Assembly: GCA_014523495.1 (NCBI GenBank)
Contig: JAATVM010000233.1
Span: 1 to 8,364, forward strand
Origin: Nitrososphaerales archaeon TH1920
GTDB lineage: Archaea; Thermoproteota; Nitrososphaeria; Nitrososphaerales; Nitrososphaeraceae
Length of the DNA stretch: 8,364 bases
Reading direction: 5' to 3'
Part shown: positions 1 to 5,361 of the stretch, piece by piece
Layout of the letters: each line of letters starts with the position of its first letter
Numbering within the stretch: the stretch's first letter is position 1
Made by a program: the position numbers and the translations under genes
The notes under the pieces: model-generated
What the model was told of the DNA's origin: nothing
The model's database searches: none
The model's input: only the letters and a program-made list of their open reading frames with translations

Positions 1-280
1 GAAGTAATGTAGCTTGCATAAAAGATGTCAATTGGAGAGCTATATTATCAAATGGGGCTGGAAATGGATAGTATAATGTTATGTTTGTAAGATTATTATT
101 AATATTATTATTTTGTTGACTTGCATTTTCTATGGATGGAAGCACAACGGGTAGTACTACTGTTTTTATGCCAAAACTCATCGAAAAAATGGTTATTATT
201 GCAATGCAAATTACTATGTGAATTGTCCTTATTCTTAATTCATCAATATGTTCAGCTATTGACATTCCAGACGAAGACAT
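1..280 (-). CDS. tatC: Sec-independent protein translocase subunit TatC, N-terminal part (cut by window edge)
   Basis: TatC is the integral membrane receptor of the twin-arginine pathway, which exports folded proteins. The first 93 codons are present and the reading frame runs off the left edge. After a short polar start comes the cytoplasmic motif AEHIDELRIR (residues 9-18), which corresponds to the family's H-L-x-E-L-R. A first membrane helix follows at about residues 20-38. Next is an extracytoplasmic loop rich in Asn with two N-X-T sequons (NLT, NIT). The segment YPFPAPFDNIALQLTSFMQA then matches the conserved P-x-x-x-F region before TatC helix 2. The ATG at 280 is preceded in frame by a TAA stop with no other usable start between; the ATG at 265 is an alternative. 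The family call comes from motif order rather than full length. The exported protein at 7712-6354 carries no twin-arginine motif, so no local substrate is implied. Confidence 0.85.
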   Translation of the reverse strand, partial: MSSSGMSIAEHIDELRIRTIHIVICIAIITIFSMSFGIKTVVLPVVLPSIENASQQNNNINNNLTNITLYYPFPAPFDNIALQLTSFMQATLL

Positions 281-307
281 TACAATATTTGAAAATATGC
301 AATCTCG

Positions 308-317
308 ATATAATAAT
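308..317 (-). promoter_or_regulatory. Putative TATA box for tatC
   Basis: On the minus strand this reads ATTATTATAT, centred about 32 nt upstream of the ATG at 280. That would give a leader of only a few nucleotides, as is common in these archaea. The whole 281-442 divergent region is A/T-rich, so the exact box is uncertain. The rest of this 162-nt gap holds A/T-rich elements (for example TTTTAATAG near 381-389 and AATAAATAAAA near 419-429) that could serve the plus-strand gene at 443. I see no other gene in it. Confidence 0.4.
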
Positions 318-442
318 TATATTGAATTAGTAATATCCGTACTCAAGAAAAGCATCCAAATGAATACTTGTTCTAAAACATTTTAATAGAATTTAAGATC
401 ATTCACATTTGTTAGTAGAATAAATAAAATGATTCAACTTTT

Positions 443-835
443 ATGAATATAACTAACTGCTATACATATGAGTCCTTGGCACTTAAGGAAATATTACTCC
501 CTCAAGAGAACATAATGTTCAGAACAAAGACAAAACTAAAATGTACACACAAAAAATATAATATAATAATTACAAATCTCAGAATACTGCTATATTCTGA
601 AAGAGGACGTTTTTTTAAATCGCCAGATGTGATAAGCGAAAGACTCGAAAGCATCTATGGCATAGAATACAACGAAAAAGGAATATTATTCAAGATGTCC
701 AAAATTAGGATACAGGGTGGAACAAAATTTGAAATAAGCGGACCGATTACGGAGGTGAAGCCAGTTTTTAATTTTATTCAATCTATCGTCAATAGGAGCG
801 ATAACGGACTAATTAGAAGGCTGGATGATTCATAA
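443..835 (+). CDS. Small PH-like domain protein
   Basis: This 130-aa soluble protein has no signal peptide or membrane helix. Residues about 20-115 have the pattern of a bacterial/archaeal pleckstrin-homology-like domain. There is an early E-N-x-x-x-x-x-x-x-K strand, then IIITNLRILLYSERG at 41-55, equivalent to the family's V-L-T-N-x-R-L-L-L-Y-S. A linker with a predicted amphipathic stretch follows. Then come the strand pairs IYGIEYNEKGILFK (71-84) and KIRIQGGTKFEISG (87-100), and a closing helix at 103-117. Such domains usually bind proteins or lipids; the ligand here is unknown. The ATG at 443 is the first good start, because the ATG at 430 is in another frame and stops after five codons. 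The radical SAM gene begins 74 nt downstream, but a T-run and a fresh TATA-like box between them argue for separate transcription. The fold call is by pattern only. Confidence 0.7.
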   Translation: MNITNCYTYESLALKEILLPQENIMFRTKTKLKCTHKKYNIIITNLRILLYSERGRFFKSPDVISERLESIYGIEYNEKGILFKMSKIRIQGGTKFEISGPITEVKPVFNFIQSIVNRSDNGLIRRLDDS

Positions 836-882
836 AGATAGATATAAGATATCCTCCCTCCCTCATCCAAGGGTAATTCAAT

Positions 883-890
883 CTTTATTA
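883..890 (+). promoter_or_regulatory. Putative TATA box for the radical SAM gene
   Basis: CTTTATTA is centred 23-24 nt before the TTG at 910 and 26-27 nt before the in-frame TTG at 913. This is the spacing expected for a leaderless archaeal transcript, and it slightly favours the second TTG. No Shine-Dalgarno sequence precedes either codon. Confidence 0.45.
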
Positions 891-891
891 G

Positions 892-902
892 ATTTCTTTT
901 TT
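892..902 (+). terminator. T-run terminator candidate after the PH-like gene
   Basis: The pyrimidine run ATTTCTTTTTT, with six consecutive T at 897-902, lies about 60 nt after the stop of the PH-like gene. Archaeal intrinsic termination needs little more than a T-run. It overlaps the promoter region of the next gene, which is a compact arrangement. Confidence 0.4.
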
Positions 903-909
903 CATATTC

Positions 910-1860
910 TTGTTGTGGTACTCCGACAAGGCACCTGTTATTGAAAAAAAATATTCAAAATCTATTCTTCGTTATTTTAAGGTTGGAACACATTTAGGAT
1001 TAACTATCAACCCTTATCAAGGATGTCACCACAGGTGTGGATATTGTTATGCAACTTACAAATGGTCTCCAGATTTTTATGACAAGATCTATGGCAAAAT
1101 TAACGCACCTGAAATATTAGAATCAGAATTAAACAGATGGAACAAAAACTTGATATTACCTGTTATGATATCATCTGCAACAGATGCATATCAGTATGCA
1201 GAAGCAAAGTTTGGTATTACAAAAAGGTGTATTCAAATATTACAACAATATCAAATTCCATTCTATGTATTCACCAAATCAACATTAATTGCTAGAGACC
1301 TAGATCTGTTTCGCAACTATAGTGACAATTGTTTTATAGTATGGTCCATAACAACTACCGATGAAAAAATAAGACGAGTATTAGAACCAGGAACGCCACC
1401 AACCACAAGAATATTTGACACCATAAAGAAATTTGTGGATTGTGGGATAAAATGTTGCGTTAACATAGATCCCATTATCCCTTTTATTACTGATAATGAG
1501 GAACATATAGAATCAATTGTGGATAGGTGCCAACAATTAGGTTTAAAACGTATATGTGGATCAGTCCTGCGACTAAGACATGATATTTGGATTAGGATAG
1601 TAGAGATTCTTGAGTTATTTGGAATTTCCTGGGCAACTAAGGAATATGAGAGAATATATGGCTTTCAAGAACCTTTTTTGCATGAAAACAGTTTGAGTGC
1701 AAATACAACATACACTGATAATGTAGTGAACAATCTCAAAGCTGTGATTTCAAAAAAGAATATTGCATTTGGTTTCAACGAATTATTGCAACAAATCACT
1801 AACTCGAGACAGAGTTATGCAATTTCTTTAAAACAACGCAAGTTAAGTGAATTTGTTTAG
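910..1860 (+). CDS. Radical SAM protein, SplB-like (spore photoproduct lyase-related family)
   Basis: This is a 316-aa radical SAM enzyme. The [4Fe-4S]/SAM-binding motif C-x3-C-x2-C is C39, C43 and C46, inside INPYQGCHHRCGYCYA. Downstream are blocks typical of the SplB-like (COG1533-type) family: SSATDAYQYAEAKFGIT (88-104), TKSTLIARDLDLF (122-134), SITTTDEKIRRVLEPGTPPT (146-165) and NIDPIIPFITD (about 185-195). The family cleaves substrates through a 5'-deoxyadenosyl radical, but most non-spore members have no proven substrate. In Bacillus spore photoproduct lyase a cysteine in an A-C-T-S-D block donates hydrogen; the matching block here reads S-S-A-T-D with no cysteine. Classic thymine-dimer repair is therefore doubtful. 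The start is TTG at 910 (or 913): an in-frame TAG lies at 889-891, and the first ATG (residue 86) falls after the cluster. The gene appears monocistronic. Confidence 0.85.
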   Translation: MLWYSDKAPVIEKKYSKSILRYFKVGTHLGLTINPYQGCHHRCGYCYATYKWSPDFYDKIYGKINAPEILESELNRWNKNLILPVMISSATDAYQYAEAKFGITKRCIQILQQYQIPFYVFTKSTLIARDLDLFRNYSDNCFIVWSITTTDEKIRRVLEPGTPPTTRIFDTIKKFVDCGIKCCVNIDPIIPFITDNEEHIESIVDRCQQLGLKRICGSVLRLRHDIWIRIVEILELFGISWATKEYERIYGFQEPFLHENSLSANTTYTDNVVNNLKAVISKKNIAFGFNELLQQITNSRQSYAISLKQRKLSEFV

Positions 1861-1882
1861 TGTCATATTTTCTCCGTTCTAA

Positions 1883-1888
1883 TTTTTT
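1883..1888 (+). terminator. T-run terminator after the radical SAM gene
   Basis: Six T residues begin 22 nt after the TAG stop, followed by further T-rich stretches near 1907-1932. This is consistent with archaeal T-run termination. The gap from 1861 to 2058 separates two converging genes and shows no coding region. Confidence 0.45.
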
Positions 1889-1984
1889 CAAATATCTACA
1901 ATTCATATTTTATTGTGTGTTTTTATATTTTCAGAAATTTGCTCTAGGTGATATAAACACTTTCAAATCCAACTAAATCAAAGG

Positions 1985-2007
1985 AATCAATCAGCTATGC
2001 ATTGATT
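1985..2007. repeat. Short inverted repeat in a convergent gap
   Basis: AATCAAT (1985-1991) and its exact complement ATTGATT (2001-2007) flank a 9-nt spacer. This could form a weak A/T-rich hairpin between the converging radical SAM and zinc-ribbon genes. A 7-bp arm pair of this composition can arise by chance. Confidence 0.3.
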
Positions 2008-2044
2008 TCGATTTACTGATTTGGAGGGTGATATGATTTCTGAT

Positions 2045-2051
2045 AAAAAAA
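2045..2051 (-). terminator. T7 terminator of the zinc-ribbon membrane protein gene
   Basis: Seven A on the plus strand are seven T on the minus strand, starting 8 nt after the TAG stop at 2059. This is the strongest T-run terminator in the window. Confidence 0.55.
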
Positions 2052-2058
2052 GTTGCCC

Positions 2059-2367
2059 CTATCCGACTCTTTTCATCTTTGAGCCACATCGTGGACAAGA
2101 GGCTTCTCTATGCTTTGTTCCACAACTCATACAGTAATAATTAACTGAATTTCCCGAGAAAGGAGATGACAGAGAACCAAACATTCCCACTCCGGAACCC
2201 ATTTTCTTCATCATTCTATAACGCATATAGAAACTTAACACAAGGAATACCCCTATAATAACGACCCAAGATAGAGGAAACGGAACAAACCAAGATATTG
2301 TTATGCTTATACCAATGGATATCACGATCCACATTAGCTGTTGCGTAAGGAATTCTTTATTTTCCAT
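2059..2367 (-). CDS. Small membrane protein with C-terminal zinc ribbon
   Basis: This 102-aa protein has two hydrophobic helices, at about residues 11-29 and 32-48, joined by a tight Pro-containing turn (VPFPLSW). A basic stretch (YMRYRMMKKM, 47-56) and a Gly/Ser linker follow, ending in a rubredoxin-type knuckle pair. The Cys ligands are C79-x2-C82 and C91-x2-C94, with 8 residues between the pairs. By the positive-inside rule, the basic segment puts the zinc ribbon in the cytoplasm. Proteins of this layout are common lineage-specific hypotheticals in ammonia-oxidising archaea. No function is established; nucleic-acid or protein contact through the ribbon is only a possibility. The ATG at 2367 is the only sensible start. 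It is transcribed away from the radical SAM gene's 3' end and carries its own promoter and terminator, so it is probably monocistronic. Confidence 0.75.
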   Translation of the reverse strand: MENKEFLTQQLMWIVISIGISITISWFVPFPLSWVVIIGVFLVLSFYMRYRMMKKMGSGVGMFGSLSSPFSGNSVNYYCMSCGTKHREASCPRCGSKMKRVG

Positions 2368-2420
2368 AGTTCACTATATTAATTGATTAAACAAGATTAT
2401 TAAGGTTAACTATTTTGAAA

Positions 2421-2428
2421 TTTATATA
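2421..2428 (-). promoter_or_regulatory. TATA box for the zinc-ribbon gene
   Basis: On the minus strand this reads TATATAAA, close to a consensus archaeal TATA box. Its centre is about 57 nt before the ATG at 2367, implying a leader of about 30 nt. That leader has no clear Shine-Dalgarno motif. Confidence 0.5.
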
Positions 2429-2512
2429 CCATATATTTATCACAGTATTTTGTTATATTGAATTTTCAAATGTCCACATGTGCTTGATTTTTGTCAATTA
2501 TCTTTATTAACT

Positions 2513-2517
2513 AAAAA
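2513..2517 (-). terminator. Weak T5 terminator candidate of the 394-aa membrane protein gene
   Basis: Five T on the minus strand lie 16 nt after the TAA stop at 2534. The run is short and unsupported by a hairpin, so this is a tentative call. Confidence 0.3.
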
Positions 2518-2533
2518 CTATTGATCTCCATAA

Positions 2534-3718
2534 TTAGCTAACAACTTTGAACACATTAATCAACTTCTGGTGTCCGTAGAATTTTTTCCAGATTAATATT
2601 GCCAGAAAAGATGAAATCAATGATACTGGCATTAAAACTGGTAGTATAAATTTCCACAAAAGTTGTTCAAATATGATGACGCTTTCGAATGTAATCCGCT
2701 CTATTCCAAAATAAACTTTGAACATGTTCACTGACCAGGGGAAATAGATTGTAATAAAGAAGAATGCGATAGCGATTGAAAAAATAATGCGTTTGTACTC
2801 TTCATTTGACAAAATATCAAGTGATTTGTTATTTTTCTTGGCATAAATAGAAATAATATCTAAAGACACAGGTACCAGTAGATTTAGAAGATAAAGAGGA
2901 AATAAACCTATAAAATAACTATTTGAAATAATTGTGGCCAAGGATTGTAACGTCATTAGAGTTGCTGCTACAAATGTCATCCGAAATGCGAAAGGTAGAC
3001 TTTGTACAGAATAAAAAATTATGGCAGTAAATGCAGGAGGGAGGGTTGATCCCAATACCAGGGCAACTGTTGGAGAAGGATTAAAGTCAAAGTATTGACC
3101 TTCCGAAAATGGGAGCGTAAACATAAAAACAAAGTTAATCAAAATCATCCAAAGAATTCCATATGAGATCATTTGAGATATTATCTTGAATTTTTTTTGG
3201 GTATCAGACAAATGGGTTCCAATTAATGCACCAATTATTGACAATAGCATACCGCTTATTAACATCAGATGCGGAGGACTCAAGAGTCCATCAAATCCAA
3301 AATTAGTGTGCCACCAGCTATCAAATTGACCAGAAAAAACCTCGATGATACATCCTAAGGCAATTAGTTTTAATGGATTTGGGATTTTATGGAAGAGGGA
3401 AAATTGTTTGGTTAATCTGCCATTATGTTTTATTGAAATTAGAATCCCAGTTATGGTAGCAATCAAGGTTAGACCTACTCCAGAATACAGTACTAAATGT
3501 GGAGGAGTAAAGAAAGATTCAACATTAACTACACCATGCCATATTATATCCCAGTTAGCGGCTCCTACCTGCATTGCAACTCCTATTGAAACCAGGAGAT
3601 AAATCCATAGTAAAGTGGATGTTAATTTTTCATTTATCAAGCTCAAAATATAACGTATTGTAACTCTGGGCAAATTTATTCTTATCAGAGGCGAAAAATC
3701 AGTATTTTTTACGTTCAA
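2534..3718 (-). CDS. Polytopic membrane protein with duplicated D-x3-H-x5-[DE]-x6-H motif
   Basis: This 394-aa protein has about ten hydrophobic segments, at roughly residues 35-52, 73-94, 117-130, 149-168, 183-202, 216-236, 246-266, 268-290, 310-328 and 355-377. I do not recognise a named family. Its clear feature is an internal duplication: WDIIWHGVVNVESFFTPPHL (56-75) and FDSWWHTNFGFDGLLSPPHL (132-151), each leading into a hydrophobic helix that starts L-x-L-x-S-G. Candidate ligands are D57, H61, E67 and H74 in the first copy, and D133, H137, D143 and H150 in the second, at identical spacing (4, 6, 7) and 76 residues apart. Acid and His residues at membrane boundaries suggest metal or haem binding, but this is inference. 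The start is TTG at 3718: a TAA lies upstream in frame and no ATG occurs before residue 49, inside helix 1. The N-terminal region is basic and probably cytoplasmic. Confidence 0.75.
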   Translation of the reverse strand: MNVKNTDFSPLIRINLPRVTIRYILSLINEKLTSTLLWIYLLVSIGVAMQVGAANWDIIWHGVVNVESFFTPPHLVLYSGVGLTLIATITGILISIKHNGRLTKQFSLFHKIPNPLKLIALGCIIEVFSGQFDSWWHTNFGFDGLLSPPHLMLISGMLLSIIGALIGTHLSDTQKKFKIISQMISYGILWMILINFVFMFTLPFSEGQYFDFNPSPTVALVLGSTLPPAFTAIIFYSVQSLPFAFRMTFVAATLMTLQSLATIISNSYFIGLFPLYLLNLLVPVSLDIISIYAKKNNKSLDILSNEEYKRIIFSIAIAFFFITIYFPWSVNMFKVYFGIERITFESVIIFEQLLWKFILPVLMPVSLISSFLAILIWKKFYGHQKLINVFKVVS

Positions 3719-3746
3719 ACTACCATAATCTTATACATCCTTCTTG

Positions 3747-3762
3747 CTTTATTAAAATAAAA
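3747..3762. promoter_or_regulatory. Near-symmetric A/T element, possibly a shared TATA region for divergent genes
   Basis: The 56-nt gap between the divergent starts at 3718 and 3775 contains TTTATTAAAATAAA (3748-3761). It reads TTTATTTTAATAAA on the other strand, so it could act as a TATA box in either direction. For the minus gene it is centred 36 nt from the TTG at 3718. For the plus gene, a second candidate, CTTATACAT (3730-3738), fits better with use of the ribosome binding site at 3763. Confidence 0.4.
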
Positions 3763-3768
3763 GGTGGA
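3763..3768 (+). promoter_or_regulatory. Shine-Dalgarno site deciding a TTG start
   Basis: GGTGGA, preceded by AA, matches the AGGTG part of the archaeal Shine-Dalgarno consensus. It ends 6 nt before the TTG at 3775, which is ideal spacing. The in-frame ATG at 3790 is too far away, and the ATG at 3770 is in another frame that soon stops. Confidence 0.55.
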
Positions 3769-3774
3769 AATGTA

Positions 3775-4080
3775 TTGGATTTTTTTGAAATGGAAAGAGT
3801 ACTGGATGAATTGGCACGTTCATTTGCAGCACCAAGTGCTACAACTTGGTTTAAAGTGACAAGTAATAAAAAACCAACACTTGATGATTACAGGAAAAAA
3901 GTAGTCGAGTTTATGAATTTGTTTGAAGCCTCACTTTCTTCAGGGTATCAGGACACGCAAAACTCAAAAGAACTTTTAGATTACGTGAAAAAAGGAGTTA
4001 AGGACCAGACCACAACAGTATTATCAGGCAACAACAAAGAAGTGGAAAAAAGATACAAGTATTATGTAGACTATGGATAA
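3775..4080 (+). CDS. Conserved-looking small hypothetical protein, 101 aa
   Basis: I do not recognise this protein. It is soluble, without membrane helix, signal peptide or Cys residues, and looks largely helical. Residues 3-19 form an amphipathic helix, then comes a W-F-K-V strand at 25-28. The segment PTLDDYRKKVVEFMNLFEASL (34-54) forms a long helix, and residues 63-79 and 87-98 form further charged helices ending in a Tyr-rich tail. Composition is rich in Lys, Asp and Glu. Codon use matches the neighbouring genes, and the frame is fully open from a well-placed ribosome binding site, which supports a real gene. The TTG at 3775 is preferred over the ATG at 3790 because of that site. It is divergent from the membrane protein gene and 117 nt upstream of another small plus-strand gene. 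Confidence 0.6.
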   Translation: MDFFEMERVLDELARSFAAPSATTWFKVTSNKKPTLDDYRKKVVEFMNLFEASLSSGYQDTQNSKELLDYVKKGVKDQTTTVLSGNNKEVEKRYKYYVDYG

Positions 4081-4139
4081 ACATGTTGGAACGAGGTAGT
4101 AAACTGCTTTTATGGACCATATGCATAGATGCTCATCAC

Positions 4140-4157
4140 ATTAGAATTCAATCTAAT
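4140..4157 (+). repeat. Short hairpin with competing partner sequences
   Basis: ATTAGA (4140-4145) and TCTAAT (4152-4157) form a 6-bp stem with a 6-nt loop. The loop and right arm can alternatively pair downstream: ATTCAAT (4146-4152) with ATTGAAT (4178-4184), and CTAATT (4153-4158) with AATTAG (4187-4192). It lies between two small genes and could be a 3' structure or a leader element. Short A/T-rich arms make chance likely. Confidence 0.3.
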
Positions 4158-4197
4158 TCGATAGCAAACAAAACAATATTGAATCAAATTAGACCAA

Positions 4198-4434
4198 TTG
4201 GAAATTAGTAAAATAATGAAAAAAGCTATGAAAAAGAATGAATCAGCTAAGAGAAAAATTACTGGAAAAGAATTATCATCTCTAGACGAATTTAATATCA
4301 AACTAGTTACCTTAATTGAGTTGTTAGATAATAAAGGGATTATTAATAAGAAGGAATTTGAAAGAGTATCAACTATGAAACTGCATGAGATTTCGAAAGC
4401 AAGGGCATTTGAGGATCTCGATGAAGAGCTTTAG
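4198..4434 (+). CDS. Small protein with SHOCT-like C-terminal helical hairpin
   Basis: This 78-aa Lys/Glu-rich soluble protein has no signal peptide, helix of membrane length or Cys. The N-terminus is strongly basic (KIMKKAMKKNESAKRKITGK, 5-24). Residues 35-55, with the pattern L-x-x-L-I-E-L-L-D-N-K-G-I-I-N-K-K-E-F-E, resemble the short C-terminal (SHOCT) type hairpin: a helix, a Gly turn, a hydrophobic pair and a second helix starting E-F-E. The tail MKLHEISKARAFEDLDEEL (60-78) ends in a run of acidic residues and resembles small thaumarchaeal proteins I have seen. SHOCT segments often mediate oligomerisation, but no role can be assigned. Either TTG at 4198 or ATG at 4216 could start it; a TGA lies in frame at 4180-4182 and no clear ribosome binding site decides. 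It converges on the ABC permease gene. Confidence 0.6.
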   Translation: MEISKIMKKAMKKNESAKRKITGKELSSLDEFNIKLVTLIELLDNKGIINKKEFERVSTMKLHEISKARAFEDLDEEL

Positions 4435-4586
4435 TGTGATTTTGATTTAGCCTCTCTGGAAAATGAAGATATTATCATTAATCCATCTTAATTTCTGTAC
4501 AGTTACCAAATCTAACATATTATTTATTAGCTGTAATAACACATTTATAGAAACCAAATGATAGATTGTGATAAACTCACACTAAA
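4430..4586. repeat. 10-bp inverted repeat at the 3' ends of converging genes
   Basis: TTTAGTGTGA (4430-4439) and its exact complement TCACACTAAA (4577-4586) bracket the 147-nt convergent gap. Each arm contains the TAG stop codon of its gene, so both genes end with the same ten bases. The gap itself is A/T-rich and holds no gene or strong T-run that I can see. Confidence 0.45.
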
Positions 4587-5361
4587 CTGCCTTCATTCTC
4601 TTAAATGAAAAGATTCCAATTAGAGTTATAAATAAAGTAAACAATAACAAAATTGCAAGATCTAGTTCAAAAGAATACGTTCCTAAATGTAGGATACTAT
4701 TTCTCAACGAGTCTACTGAATACGTAGCTGGATCTACAAGAGTAATAAACTTTAGCCATGGTGGCAAATTATCTATTGGAAATAGTGCGCCGCTTAGGAA
4801 AAATAATGGAAAAACAACAAAACTAACGATTAATTGAAATCCTTCCAAACTTTCAATATAGCTTCCAAATGTTAGACCCAGCGAAGTCATCCCAAATGAA
4901 AGTATCAATACAATTGATATTATTTGAAGTAATGATAAGGCATCATAGTTGATTCCTAAAACCATACCAATTACTAGAATGATAGCTACCTGAAATAGCG
5001 AAGTTGTCATACCCCCGAGAGTTTTACCAACAAAAACTGTTGTTCTACTTGATGGTGCAACCATTACGCTTTTAAGAAAATCAAATTTTCTATCCCAAAT
5101 TATATATGAGCCAAAAAAAACAGAAGTGAAAATAACAGACATACAAACAATCCCTGGAAAAATAAACTTCTGATAATCTGTTCCTATTTGCAGATTAGTT
5201 GATCCTAGACCAGAACCTATGACAAATAACCATAGCAATGGAGTAAAAGTGGAAGCAATTAATCTACTTCTCTCACGTAGAAAGACCTTAAATTCTCTAA
5301 GCCATAATCCATAAAGTTGTCCCAATATTATATTTATTTTAAGATTTTTTGTACTGAGCAT
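4582..5361 (-). CDS. ABC-2 type transporter permease (DrrB-like)
   Basis: This is the membrane subunit of an ABC exporter, 259 aa, which is normal length for the ABC-2 family. A cytoplasmic N-terminal region (LWLREFKVFLRERSRLIAST, 19-38) precedes six membrane segments at about 37-53, 68-88, 115-135, 143-166, 177-197 and 234-253. Family motifs are visible. The first cytoplasmic loop, DRKFDFLKSVMVAPSSR (90-106), corresponds to the R-E-x-G-T-L-E-x-L-x-V-A-P-x-S-R coupling region. FFLSGALFPIDNLPPWLK (187-204) is followed by DPATYSVDSLR (210-220), the equivalent of N-P-L-T-Y-x-V-D-A-L-R. The ATG at 5361 lies inside the end of the upstream ATPase gene (23-nt overlap), so translation is probably coupled. 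Substrate is unknown: DrrB-like permeases export drugs, lipids or polysaccharides, and nothing here tells which. Confidence 0.9.
   Translation of the reverse strand: MLSTKNLKINIILGQLYGLWLREFKVFLRERSRLIASTFTPLLWLFVIGSGLGSTNLQIGTDYQKFIFPGIVCMSVIFTSVFFGSYIIWDRKFDFLKSVMVAPSSRTTVFVGKTLGGMTTSLFQVAIILVIGMVLGINYDALSLLQIISIVLILSFGMTSLGLTFGSYIESLEGFQLIVSFVVFPLFFLSGALFPIDNLPPWLKFITLVDPATYSVDSLRNSILHLGTYSFELDLAILLLFTLFITLIGIFSFKRMKAV

Noticed and set aside
121..330. Open frame of 69 codons on the plus strand
   Set aside because: It lies antisense to the TatC coding region, which has clear family motifs; its own translation is a low-complexity Leu/Gln-rich shadow.
852..864. C-rich CCTCCCTCCCTC tract resembling a G-quadruplex (minus strand) or an anti-Shine-Dalgarno sequence
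   Set aside because: Only two full GGG tracts plus a partial one exist on the minus strand, and the run is too short to support either idea.
3345..3602. 85-codon plus-strand open frame
   Set aside because: Antisense to the 394-aa membrane protein. No motifs and no start context.
3770..3862. ATG at 3770 as an alternative start after the GGTGGA site
   Set aside because: It is too close to the Shine-Dalgarno site, and its frame (Trp-rich, no domain) stops after about 30 codons.
4110..4301. 63-codon minus-strand open frame with a hydrophobic stretch
   Set aside because: It is the complement of the Lys-rich start of the 78-aa gene, which produces Phe/Ile-rich residues artificially; no ribosome binding site or family match.
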